Assembly (NCBI RefSeq): GCF_003173735.1
Contig: NZ_CP029551.1
Coordinates: 3,787,501 to 3,851,500 of the forward strand
Origin: Methylobacterium radiodurans
Lineage (GTDB): Bacteria; Pseudomonadota; Alphaproteobacteria; Rhizobiales; Beijerinckiaceae
Direction: 5' to 3'
DNA length: 64,000 bases
Part shown: piece by piece, positions 8,439-16,127 of the stretch
Layout of the letters: every line of letters starts with the position of its first letter
Position numbering within the stretch: the first letter of the stretch is position 1
Notes under the pieces: model-generated
Told to the model about the DNA's origin: nothing
The model's database searches: none
The model's input: the letters and a program-made list of their open reading frames with translations, nothing else
Made by a program: the position numbers and the translations under genes

Positions 8439-8767
8439 CGAGACACCCTCCCCGCACGCGCCGCCGTGCCGCCCGCCACCGTCCCGGGGAAGCACTGCGG
8501 CGATTGCCTATTTTGCCCGGATCTCATGGCCGAATATACCTGGTTTCGGTTCACAGGGAATGGTTTCCCGCGGCGGTGCGCGGACCCGGGCGCGGACGGG
8601 CCATGGTGCAACTTGGAGGAGTTAGCGAATGAAAACACAGCTTTGATGGGATATTTGGCGGACTTGATGCGAGATGCACTGCGTTCTCCGGTACGCATTA
8701 GGGCAATATAAACAACAATATCCTATGCCTGCCGGGTTGATAGAGGTGCGGGAGGGGTCTTCGGGTC
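8439..8767. other. Divergent intergenic region, unusually AT-rich
   Basis: It separates the efflux adaptor (leftward) from the TadE-like gene (rightward). Base composition falls well below the surroundings between about 8500 and 8730 (runs such as ATATACC, GGGATATTTGG, AATATAAACAACAATATCC). A 61-codon frame at 8526-8711 is the only open frame of interest. No confident promoter elements could be named. Confidence 0.4.
8526..8711 (+). CDS. Possible small protein, 61 residues
   Basis: An open frame MAEYTWFRFTGNG... ending SPVRIRAI, lying in the AT-rich gap. It has two cysteines and a plausible amphipathic C-terminal half (NENTALMGYLADLMRDAL). There is no good ribosome binding site before the ATG at 8526, and codon use is unlike neighbouring genes (many A/T third positions). 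It may be a remnant of foreign DNA or simply a chance frame. I do not recognise any family. Confidence 0.22.
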   Translation: MAEYTWFRFTGNGFPRRCADPGADGPWCNLEELANENTALMGYLADLMRDALRSPVRIRAI

Positions 8768-9208
8768 ATGGGAAGCGGCGCGTCGTTCAGGGGGAGGGCG
8801 CTCGGGAACCGCCAGTTCGGACGGGACCGCCGCGGCGTGTCGGCCGTCGAGTTCGCCCTGGTCGCTCCCCTGATGCTCTACATGGGCGGCGTCTTCTTCA
8901 GCCTCGGCATGTCCCTGCACGCGCACAACACGATCTCCATGTATGCCAGAGAGGCGGCGCGCGGCCTGGCCGTCGGCTACATGACCGAGGCGGAGGCCAA
9001 GCAGTTCGCCGAGACGCGCGCGCGCAACGATCTGAAGGTCGCCGTCAGCGCGAGCATCGATCCGGCGACCAAGGGGGATGCGAACGACCGCGACGTGGTC
9101 GTGACGCTCACGATCGCCCCGGCGGAGATCGCCAAGCTGACGCCGTTCGGGAACTGGGTGCCCGGCGGGGTCCGGTCCCAGGCCGTCATGCGGAGCATCG
9201 CGCCGTGA
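8768..9208 (+). CDS. TadE-family pilus assembly pseudopilin
   Basis: A 146-residue protein with the TadE signature. A basic N-terminus (RDRRGVSAVEFALVAPLML) leads into one transmembrane helix, with the conserved Glu of SAVEFALV typical of TadE/TadF minor pilins processed by a TadV/CpaA-like prepilin peptidase. The C-terminal periplasmic part is beta-rich (VVVTLTIAP). The stop overlaps the next gene's start as GTGA, so the two are one operon. No ATPase, secretin or major Flp pilin is nearby. Confidence 0.82.
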   Translation: MGSGASFRGRALGNRQFGRDRRGVSAVEFALVAPLMLYMGGVFFSLGMSLHAHNTISMYAREAARGLAVGYMTEAEAKQFAETRARNDLKVAVSASIDPATKGDANDRDVVVTLTIAPAEIAKLTPFGNWVPGGVRSQAVMRSIAP

Positions 9209-10473
9209 GGGCTGTCGACCCAGGACGCGCGCGGGCGTTCCGGGACGATCGCGGCGGGGGCGTGGTGCTGATCGCCGCCGTCCTGATCGTGATCCTGACC
9301 CAGGTCGCAGGCCTCGTCGTCGATGTGGGCATGGCCTACAGGGAGAAGAACATCCTTCTCACCAGCGCGGAGGCCGCCGCCCTGGCAGTCGGCCCCTACA
9401 TCTCGTCCGCTGATGGCAGCGCCGCGCTCCCCGTCGCCCAGTCCTACGCCGCGCGGAACCGCCCGAACGTCGGCGACCTCGTCACCGCGGCACAGGTGGA
9501 GTTCGGCCAGTGGAGCAAGGGCACGTTCACGCCCGGCGGCCCAGCGAACGCCGTCCGGGTGACGGCCTCCCGCACGGCGGCCAAGAAGAACGCCCTCGAG
9601 ACCTCCTTCGCCAAGCTCTTCGGTATCAGGACCTGGGACGTGTCGGCGAGCGCGGTCGCCGTGGCCGGTACCGCCCCAGTCTGCATCCTGACCCTTCATC
9701 CGGATCACTTCGACGCGTTCGACATTGATCGGGGTGCCCGGATCGACGCGCCCGACTGTCACGTCCACGTCAACTCGAAGCACAGTGCGTCCCTAGGACT
9801 TGGGTCCTCGTCCTATGTGAACGTCAAGAGCATCCACGTCGTCGGCGGCGTGGACAGGAGCGGCTCCGCGACCGTCAACCCGGCCCCTGTGACGGGCGCC
9901 GACGTGATGGCGGATCCCTACGCCGCCCTGCCCGCCCCGGTGAACAATGCCTGCGGGGGCAGGAAGCTCGTGAGCAATGCCGACACGACGCTCACTCCGA
10001 CGCAGGCCTTCTGCGACGGCCTCACGATCGCGGGCGGGACGGTGACGTTCTCGCCGGGCGTGTACGTCATCAAGGGGCCGCTCACCGTGAAGGACGGGGC
10101 CTCGATCAGGGGCAGCGACGTGCTGATCTACCTGGACGGCTCGGGCAGCGACATCTTCTTCCACAGCAACACCAGTTTCAACCTGAAGGCGGCGGCGACC
10201 GGCCCCTATGCGGGGATCGTGCTGTGGTCGGACAAGCGCAACACCCACGACCACGACATCTACTCGAAGTTCGGTGCCGTGGCCGAGGGGACGATCTACG
10301 CACCGAGCAGCCAGGTCGAGTTCGAGAACAACGTCGTGTGGGAGGCCTCCTGCATCCGCATCGTCGTGTCGCGCCTGGAACTCGACAACAACTCGCGCTA
10401 CCAGGCCACGAAACCGGATGCGAATTGCAGCAACAATCTCTACCAGCCGGGGGGCGTGAGGCTGGTCCGCTGA
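9205..10473 (+). CDS. TadG-like pilus assembly protein with beta-helix-like C-terminus
   Basis: A 422-residue protein. Residues about 10-45 carry the Flp/TadG N-terminal motif (FRDDRGGGVVLIAAVLIVILTQVAGLVVDVGMAYREKN in part), with one transmembrane helix followed by the alanine-rich SAEAAALAVG typical of TadG. From about residue 155 onward the sequence is Gly/Ser/Asp/Asn-rich with repeating short beta strands (GLTIAGGTVTFSPGVYVI, LTVKDGASIRGSDVLIYL), resembling a right-handed beta-helix or polymer-type fold, and contains several cysteines. The likely site is the inner membrane with an extracytoplasmic domain. The start is the GTG overlapping the upstream stop. Confidence 0.75.
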   Translation: MRAVDPGRARAFRDDRGGGVVLIAAVLIVILTQVAGLVVDVGMAYREKNILLTSAEAAALAVGPYISSADGSAALPVAQSYAARNRPNVGDLVTAAQVEFGQWSKGTFTPGGPANAVRVTASRTAAKKNALETSFAKLFGIRTWDVSASAVAVAGTAPVCILTLHPDHFDAFDIDRGARIDAPDCHVHVNSKHSASLGLGSSSYVNVKSIHVVGGVDRSGSATVNPAPVTGADVMADPYAALPAPVNNACGGRKLVSNADTTLTPTQAFCDGLTIAGGTVTFSPGVYVIKGPLTVKDGASIRGSDVLIYLDGSGSDIFFHSNTSFNLKAAATGPYAGIVLWSDKRNTHDHDIYSKFGAVAEGTIYAPSSQVEFENNVVWEASCIRIVVSRLELDNNSRYQATKPDANCSNNLYQPGGVRLVR

Positions 10474-10486
10474 GGGCGCCGGCGCG

Positions 10487-11683
10487 TCACGTCCTGGGCT
10501 CGGCCAGCGGCACCACGAGGTGGAAATGCGCGCCCGGCCCGTCCCGGGGCGTGGTCAGCGTGGCGCCGAGCTGGCGGCCGAGATTGGCGATCACCCGCAT
10601 GCCGAGGCTGCGGGTGGCCCGCGCGATGTCGAAATCCTCCGGCAGGCCGATGCCGTCGTCGCCGACGTCGAGAACGAGCCGATCGTCCGCCAGGGTCGTG
10701 CGCACACGGATCTCGCCGCCCGCCGGGCAGGTCGCCTCCGGATAGGCGTACTTGATCGCGTTCGTCACCAGCTCGTTGACGAGGAGCCCGATCGGGATCG
10801 CCTGGTCGGCCGCGATGCGCAGGGGCGTCGCCGTGCAGACGAGGCGGTGGCGCGGCGCGCCGCTCTGCAGGTTGGCGGTCAGCGTCTCGAGAAAGGGCGC
10901 GAGGTCGATCTCGCCCGGGGTCCCCCCCTCGCCCTGCCCGTCACCCTGCCGCCAGAGCTGGTCGTGCACGCCCGCGATCGCCTCGACGCGGGTGCGCGCG
11001 TCGATGAGAGCCGCCCGCACCGCCTCGCCGTCCGGGCCGGATTCGACGCTGCGGGCCTGGAGCGCCAGCAGGCTCGCCACGATCGCGAGGCTGTTCTTGA
11101 CCCGGTGGCTCATCTCCCGGGCGAGCAGGTCCTGGCGGGCGAGCGCGGCGCGCAGCAGGCCCTCCGTGCGCAGGCGCTCGATGGCGCCGCCGAGCAGGTT
11201 GGCGAAGCCCTGCATGAAGGCGATGTCGGCCTCGCCGAACATGCCGTCCCGGGTGTCGTCCACCTCCAGCACCCCGAAGGCGCCCTCGCGGTTCTCGATC
11301 AGCACGTTGACCGCCCGGCGGATGCCGTGGTCGGCCATGAGCTTGGGCGTGCGGAAGCGGGTCTCCTGGTCGAGGTGGTTCGAGATCACCGGGCGCCCGG
11401 TCTTCAGGGCGAAGCCCGCGGGCGAGGCGAGGTCGGCCCCGACCGTCGCCTTGCCGATCACCTCGGGCCCCCAGCCGACGCCGGCCCGCACCAGCAGCGT
11501 GTCCTCAGCCCGCAGGTATTCGAGCGCCTTGCAGAACTGCGCGCCCATCCCCTCGGCGCAGAGCTCGGCCGCGCGCTGGAGCAGCCGGTCGAAATCGTCG
11601 CCGCGCAGGGCCTCGACGCCGAACTCGGAGAGGATCGCCTGCTGGCGCAGGCGAAGGGAGAGATCCGCGGAGCACTGGTCCAT
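10487..11683 (-). CDS. GAF-domain sensor histidine kinase (HisKA_2/HWE-like)
   Basis: A 398-residue soluble kinase. Residues about 15-190 form a GAF domain. The phosphoacceptor segment EMSHRVKNSLAIVASLLALQARS marks the HisKA_2 family common in alphaproteobacteria, and the HATPase part carries the N-box (LLVNELVTNAIKYAY) and G-box (VGDDGIGLPEDF). Kinases of this type often control the general stress response (PhyR-like) or light responses. There is no receiver or PhyR/NepR gene next to it, so the partner is unknown. Start chosen at ATG 11683 (MDQCSADLSLRLRQQ); longer frames upstream have no family match. Confidence 0.87.
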   Translation of the reverse strand: MDQCSADLSLRLRQQAILSEFGVEALRGDDFDRLLQRAAELCAEGMGAQFCKALEYLRAEDTLLVRAGVGWGPEVIGKATVGADLASPAGFALKTGRPVISNHLDQETRFRTPKLMADHGIRRAVNVLIENREGAFGVLEVDDTRDGMFGEADIAFMQGFANLLGGAIERLRTEGLLRAALARQDLLAREMSHRVKNSLAIVASLLALQARSVESGPDGEAVRAALIDARTRVEAIAGVHDQLWRQGDGQGEGGTPGEIDLAPFLETLTANLQSGAPRHRLVCTATPLRIAADQAIPIGLLVNELVTNAIKYAYPEATCPAGGEIRVRTTLADDRLVLDVGDDGIGLPEDFDIARATRSLGMRVIANLGRQLGATLTTPRDGPGAHFHLVVPLAEPRT

Positions 11684-11833
11684 AACGGCCGTATCTATAG
11701 CAGGACGTGCCGGACGGTGCGATGCGGGCGGCCCCGCGCAGGCCTTCACATTTCGGTCCCCCCGCGTCCCTTCGACGCTGCAGCCCCCGACTCCCCTCGC
11801 CCGTTGACCGGCCGAACAGGAGGAGGCGCGACC

Positions 11834-12097
11834 ATGGCCGGTAACACGCAGGGACTTTCCGACAAGGCACTCTCGATCTTCGCCTTCGCGGCCTATCACC
11901 GTCTGCTCAGCGGCGAGCGCGTCTCGTCTGTGATCCGGAAGGACGGCGCGGGCCACGAGGCCGATCCGGAGGGGGTTGCCGAGCTGGAGCGCCGGGGCCT
12001 CGCCACCGCGAGCGAGACCGGGATCGACTTGAGCGAGGAGGCGCAAGCTTTTACCGAAACGCTGGTCGAGGCGATGCGGCGCACGGCGGGCGCCTGA
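11834..12097 (+). CDS. Small protein of unknown function, 87 residues
   Basis: It begins MAGNTQGLSDKALSIFAFAAYHRLLSG, preceded by a strong AGGAGG ribosome site 8 bases upstream of the ATG, which makes expression likely. The protein is acidic, soluble and mostly helical, with no signal peptide or cysteine motif. It is divergent from the sensor kinase with 150 bp between them. I do not recognise a family; similar small conserved hypotheticals are frequent in Methylobacterium. Confidence 0.72.
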   Translation: MAGNTQGLSDKALSIFAFAAYHRLLSGERVSSVIRKDGAGHEADPEGVAELERRGLATASETGIDLSEEAQAFTETLVEAMRRTAGA

Positions 12098-12681
12098 GCG
12101 TCCCTCGCGCCCGGCAGGGCCGATCCTTCTCGATCGTGCAGCATCAACGCATTGCAGGAAGCCGGCAGCCCCGTCTGGCGGAGAGATGGGGGCGTGCGCG
12201 CCTCGCACCGGACCCATGCGGATCGCCGCCCGGATCCCGGCCCGGGAGCGCTGCGTTCGCATGTCGCAACCCGCGCTCGCGCCCGAATACTCGCCCCTCT
12301 CACGCCGTTTGGTATACCAGTATTCCACATACAGTTATTGAGCCGATGCCGCTGCCGAAACCTTGCAATCCGGCATCGCCACCCTCGGATGCCGTAAAAA
12401 CCTTGGTCTAGAATGACTTGGGCGTGGATGCGCCGGCCGCCGGCCGGCGCTCGCTCCCGTGCGGGTACTGTCCAAAGCCGAATAATCCTGCGACGCGGGC
12501 GCGCACCAGAACTCCGATGTGCGCTGCTTCACCCGAGTAAATCTCAGACGAGGATTAAAGATAGACGAATAAACAGGTGTTTTGGCGCACAAACAGCTGA
12601 GAAATGCCGATCTACATTCCGCTCATCGGCGAAGATCTTCGGAGATCGACGCGATCACTGTAGCGAAAAGGATAGATCGTC
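12098..12681. other. Long intergenic region without a supported gene
   Basis: About 580 bp. The second half (12480-12680) is clearly richer in A/T than the rest, with stretches such as GATTAAAGATAGACGAATAAACAGG, and probably carries the promoter and leader of the secreted protein that begins at 12682. Short open frames here have no ribosome sites. No tRNA, RNA gene or repeat was recognised. Confidence 0.4.
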
Positions 12682-12972
12682 ATGATGAAGCGTATCGTTG
12701 TGACTGCCGCGATGGTCTCCGCTCTCGGCCTGCCCCTGGCAGCCCAGGCCGGCGAGGGTGGGGGTGGTGAGCGCATGGTGGCCGGCGGTGGCCACATGAG
12801 CAGCTTCGTCAACAACCCTTACCATGATCCCCGCTCCGTCTACTCGCAGCGCCAAGGCACCGGTCAGATCCTCGGCGCGCCGATGCTGCACGAGCCCGCC
12901 CCGGTCATCGCCCGCCGCGACGTCGTCTCGCCGGCCTGGGCCGCGGGCTGGTCCGGACGTCCGCGGCGCTGA
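12682..12972 (+). CDS. Small secreted protein of unknown function
   Basis: A 96-residue protein with a clean signal peptide (MMKRIVVTAAMVSALGLPLAAQA, cleavage after AQA). A Gly-rich stretch (GEGGGGERMVAGGG) and a short polar mature domain of about 70 residues ending WSGRPRR follow. It has no cysteines and no transmembrane helix after the signal. Two start codons are adjacent (12682 and 12685), with an AAGGAT-like ribosome site 10-15 bases before them. Likely periplasmic or extracellular; no family recognised. Confidence 0.68.
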   Translation: MMKRIVVTAAMVSALGLPLAAQAGEGGGGERMVAGGGHMSSFVNNPYHDPRSVYSQRQGTGQILGAPMLHEPAPVIARRDVVSPAWAAGWSGRPRR

Positions 12973-13072
12973 TCGCGCCGGTCCCGTCCGCGGGGGCGGG
13001 GCTCCCGTCATCCCCCTGTCAGACGGCTGCGCTCTGTCTCGCCCGGTTCCGAGATCCCGGCGAGAGAGCCCG

Positions 13073-14626
13073 ATGTCCCCTCCCCTCACCCGCCGCCGCG
13101 TCCTCACGGGCGCCGCCGCCCTCACCCTGGCCCGCCCCGGGATCAGCCGCGCCGCCGACCGGCCCGCGCTCAGCCACGGCCTGCAATCGGGCGACGTCTC
13201 GGGCAGCGAGGCGGTGGTCTGGGCCCGGGCCGACCGGCCGTCCCGCGCGGTGATCGAGTGGGCGACGACCGAGCGCTTCACCGAGATCGGCGGCGGCGTC
13301 TTCGTCGATGCCCTGCCGGAGAGCGACCTCACGGTGAAGACGGTTCTGCAGGGCCTGCCGCCGGACCAGGACATCCATTACCGGGTGCGGCTCCAGAACC
13401 TCGCCGAGCCGACGATCCTGGGCGAGCCGCTCACCGGCCGCTTCCGCAGCGCGCCGGCTCAAGGGCGCGACGTCAGCTTCTGCTGGTCGGGCGACACCGC
13501 CGGCCAGGGCTGGGGCATCGACGAATCCCGCGGCGGCATGACGATCTACGCCGCGATGCTGCGGAACCGCCCCGACTTCTTCCTGCATTCCGGCGACACG
13601 ATCTACGCCGACGGGCCGATCCAGGCCGAGGTCCGGCTCCCCGACGGTGGCCTCTGGCGCAACATCGTCACCGAGGAGAAGGCCAAGCCCGCCGAGACGC
13701 TGGCCGAGTTCCGCGGCGCCTACAAGTACAATCTCCTCGACCGCAACGTGCTCGCGATGAACCGCGAGATCCCGATCCTCGCCCAGTGGGACGACCACGA
13801 GGTCACGAACAACTGGTGGCCGGGCGAGCCGCTGACCCGGGCCGAGCACCGCCGCCGCGGCTACACGGCGGCCAACAGCCTCGTGCTCGCCGCGCGCGCC
13901 ACCCGCGCCTTCCACGAGTACATGCCGATGCGCTTCGAGCCGGCCGAGCCGGGGCGCGTCTACCGCCGGGTCTCGTACGGACCCCATCTCGACGTGTTCC
14001 TGCTCGACATGCGCAGCTATCGCGGGCCCAACGGCGCCAACGACGAAACCGAGCCGAGCGCGCGCACGCAGTTCCTCGGGCCCGCGCAGCTCACTTGGCT
14101 GAAGCGGGAGCTGAAGGCCTCCCGCGCGACCTGGAAGGCGATCGCCGCCGACATGCCGCTCGGGCTGATCGTCACCTACGACACCGACCGGAGGTTCGGC
14201 TCGGAGGCGGTGGCGCAGGGCGACGGGCTTCCGCTCGGGCGGGAGCTGGAGATCGCGGACCTGCTGCGCTTCATCCGCGACCAGGACATCCGCAACACGG
14301 TCTGGTTCACCGCGGACGTGCACTACACGGCGGCGCACCACTACGACCCGAACCGGGCCCACTTCCAAGAGTTCGCGCCGTTCTGGGAGTTCGTCTCGGG
14401 CCCGCTCCACGCCGGCACCTTCGGGCCGGCCAAGCTCGACGACACGTTCGGCCCGCAGCTGCGCTTCGTGAAGGCACCGCCGGCGGGGCGCCAGAACCTC
14501 TCGCCGGCCGAGGGCTACCAGTTCTTCGGCCACGTCGCGATCGCGGGCGCCACGGGGCAGATGACCGTGACGCTGAAGGACGCGGCCGACGCGGATCTGT
14601 GGCGGACGGTGCTCGACCCGGCATGA
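13073..14626 (+). CDS. phoD: PhoD-family alkaline phosphatase, Tat-exported
   Basis: A 517-residue PhoD-like metallophosphoesterase. The N-terminus TRRRVLTGAAALTLA is a twin-arginine signal, consistent with export of a folded metalloenzyme. An N-terminal Ig-like domain (SHGLQSGDVSGSEAVVWARADRPSR) precedes the catalytic domain, whose metal-binding motifs are visible: SGDTAGQG, FLHSGDTIYADGPI, WDDHEVTNNWW and WFTADVHYTAAH. It would release phosphate from phosphodiesters and monoesters in the periplasm, using Fe/Ca. Start ATG 13073; longer frames upstream overlap unrelated DNA. No phosphate-regulon box was sought in detail. Confidence 0.88.
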   Translation: MSPPLTRRRVLTGAAALTLARPGISRAADRPALSHGLQSGDVSGSEAVVWARADRPSRAVIEWATTERFTEIGGGVFVDALPESDLTVKTVLQGLPPDQDIHYRVRLQNLAEPTILGEPLTGRFRSAPAQGRDVSFCWSGDTAGQGWGIDESRGGMTIYAAMLRNRPDFFLHSGDTIYADGPIQAEVRLPDGGLWRNIVTEEKAKPAETLAEFRGAYKYNLLDRNVLAMNREIPILAQWDDHEVTNNWWPGEPLTRAEHRRRGYTAANSLVLAARATRAFHEYMPMRFEPAEPGRVYRRVSYGPHLDVFLLDMRSYRGPNGANDETEPSARTQFLGPAQLTWLKRELKASRATWKAIAADMPLGLIVTYDTDRRFGSEAVAQGDGLPLGRELEIADLLRFIRDQDIRNTVWFTADVHYTAAHHYDPNRAHFQEFAPFWEFVSGPLHAGTFGPAKLDDTFGPQLRFVKAPPAGRQNLSPAEGYQFFGHVAIAGATGQMTVTLKDAADADLWRTVLDPA

Positions 14627-14639
14627 GGCCGGGCAAGCT

Positions 14640-15845
14640 TCAGCGGCCCGCCCGCATCAGCTCCGGCACGCCGGAGCGCGGCAGCACGCCCTCCCGCATC
14701 ACCGCGCGCCGCAGGGGCCCCACCGTCTGCATGGCGACGAGGCCGAGGCCGCGCAGGGCGTCGAGCGGCGCCAGCGCGGTGAGCAGGCTGCGGTTGAGCC
14801 CGTCCACGACCGCGGTCCGCAACGCCGCGTCCCGGCGGCGGCTCCGGGCGAAGCCGGCCAGCGCCGCGCGGGCGCCGGGATCGCGCCCGTCCGCCACGGC
14901 CGCCCGCACCGCGTCCCGCAGGGCGGCGGCGTCGCGCAGGCCCAGATTCAGCCCCTGCGCGCCGATCGGCGGGAAGACGTGGGCCGCCTCTCCGATCAGG
15001 GCGAGGCGGTGCGCCACCGGGCTCGCCACGGCGAGGCCCCGCATCGGCACCCGGCCGCGCGGCCCATCGATCCGCATCCGCCCGAGCATGCCCTTGGCCT
15101 GGGCCTCAATCGCCGCGGCGAGGGAGTCGTCGTCGAGCGCGGCGAGCGCCTCGGCCCGCGCGGTGTCCGTGACCCAGACGAGGCTGGAGCGGTGCCCGCC
15201 CGGCAGCGGCACGAGCGTGAACGGGCCGCTCCTCGTGTGGAACTCGGTCGAGACGTCGCGATGCGGCCGGTCGTGGGCCAGGATCGTGGTCAGCGCCGCC
15301 TGCGGGTAGGACCAGTCCCGCACGGCGATGCCGCTGCCCGCGCGCAGGCGCGAGCGGGCACCGTCCGCCGCCACGACGAGGCGAGCCGCGACCGCGCCGC
15401 CGTCCGCGAGCGTGAGGCGGGCCTCCGCCTCGCCGGCCGCGCAGGATTCCGCATCGCGCTCGATCAGCGCGAGGTTCGGCGTCTCGCGCGCCCGGGCGCG
15501 CAGCGACTCGACGAGGCCCGCGCTCTCGACGTTCCAGCCGAAGGCCTCGAGGCCGATCTCGGTGGCGTGGAAGCGGGCGGGCGGCGGCCGGAACAGGCTC
15601 CCCGTATCGTCCACGATCTGCAGCACGGCGAGCGGCGCGGCCTGGGGCGCGATCGCGCCCCAGGCGCCGAGCGCGTCGAGGAAGCGCACCGATCCGTCGA
15701 GGAGCGCCACGGTGCGCCCGTCCGCCACGGGGGCGTGCCTGCCGACGAGGGCGGTCGAGACGCCGGCCTGCGCCAGCACGAGCGCCGCGGCGAGCCCGGC
15801 GGCGCCCGCGCCGACGACGGCGACCTCGGTGCGGGTATCGGTCAC
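14640..15845 (-). CDS. UbiH/UbiF-like FAD-dependent monooxygenase (ubiquinone hydroxylase family)
   Basis: A 401-residue flavoprotein. It has the N-terminal Rossmann motif VGAGAAGLAAALVLAQAG, the middle DG-type motif LVVAADGARSRLR and the second FAD motif GEAAHVFPPIGAQGLNLGLRD (Glu where the family often has Asp). This matches the UbiH/COQ6 group, which hydroxylates the ring of ubiquinone precursors using NAD(P)H and O2; which ring position is not certain. It lies downstream of mfd on the same strand, separated by 282 bp holding two REP-like palindromes, so separate transcription is possible. Confidence 0.83.
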   Translation of the reverse strand: MTDTRTEVAVVGAGAAGLAAALVLAQAGVSTALVGRHAPVADGRTVALLDGSVRFLDALGAWGAIAPQAAPLAVLQIVDDTGSLFRPPPARFHATEIGLEAFGWNVESAGLVESLRARARETPNLALIERDAESCAAGEAEARLTLADGGAVAARLVVAADGARSRLRAGSGIAVRDWSYPQAALTTILAHDRPHRDVSTEFHTRSGPFTLVPLPGGHRSSLVWVTDTARAEALAALDDDSLAAAIEAQAKGMLGRMRIDGPRGRVPMRGLAVASPVAHRLALIGEAAHVFPPIGAQGLNLGLRDAAALRDAVRAAVADGRDPGARAALAGFARSRRRDAALRTAVVDGLNRSLLTALAPLDALRGLGLVAMQTVGPLRRAVMREGVLPRSGVPELMRAGR

Positions 15846-15940
15846 GGGGAGGGCCTCCGGCGAAGAACGCGGTGTCTTACGCGGTGAGATAGGTTCACGC
15901 GACCGTTCCGTCGCGGGCGCCCCGATGCCGCGGCGCGCGC

Positions 15941-16120
15941 GCTCCCTCCCCCCTCTGCGGGGGAGGGTGGCCCCCGAAGAGGGTCGGGAGAGGGGAGCCC
16001 GATCCCAGGTATGGCCGCGACTGTCATGACGGGCACAGCCTCATCCGCTCGCCGGGTTCCCCTCTCCCGACCCGGCCTGACGGCCGGCCCACCCTCCCCC
16101 GCAGAAGGGGGAGGGAGAGC
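15941..16120. repeat. Paired, oppositely oriented REP-like palindromes (REPIN-like)
   Basis: The first copy (about 15941-16000) reads CTCCCTCCCCCCTCTGCGGG... through GGGTCGGGAGAGGGG. The second (about 16059-16120) is the same unit inverted, beginning CCCTCTCCCGACCC and ending AGAAGGGGGAGGGAGAG. Each unit contains a short CCTCCCCC/GGGGGAGG hairpin. About 58 bp separate them. The same architecture recurs inside bchD at 60626-60803. Confidence 0.75.
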
Positions 16121-16127
16121 GGCGGGG

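Noticed and set aside
13019..14533. A 504-codon open frame opposite the PhoD phosphatase
   Set aside because: Antisense to a full-length, motif-complete gene; composition typical of GC-rich shadow frames.
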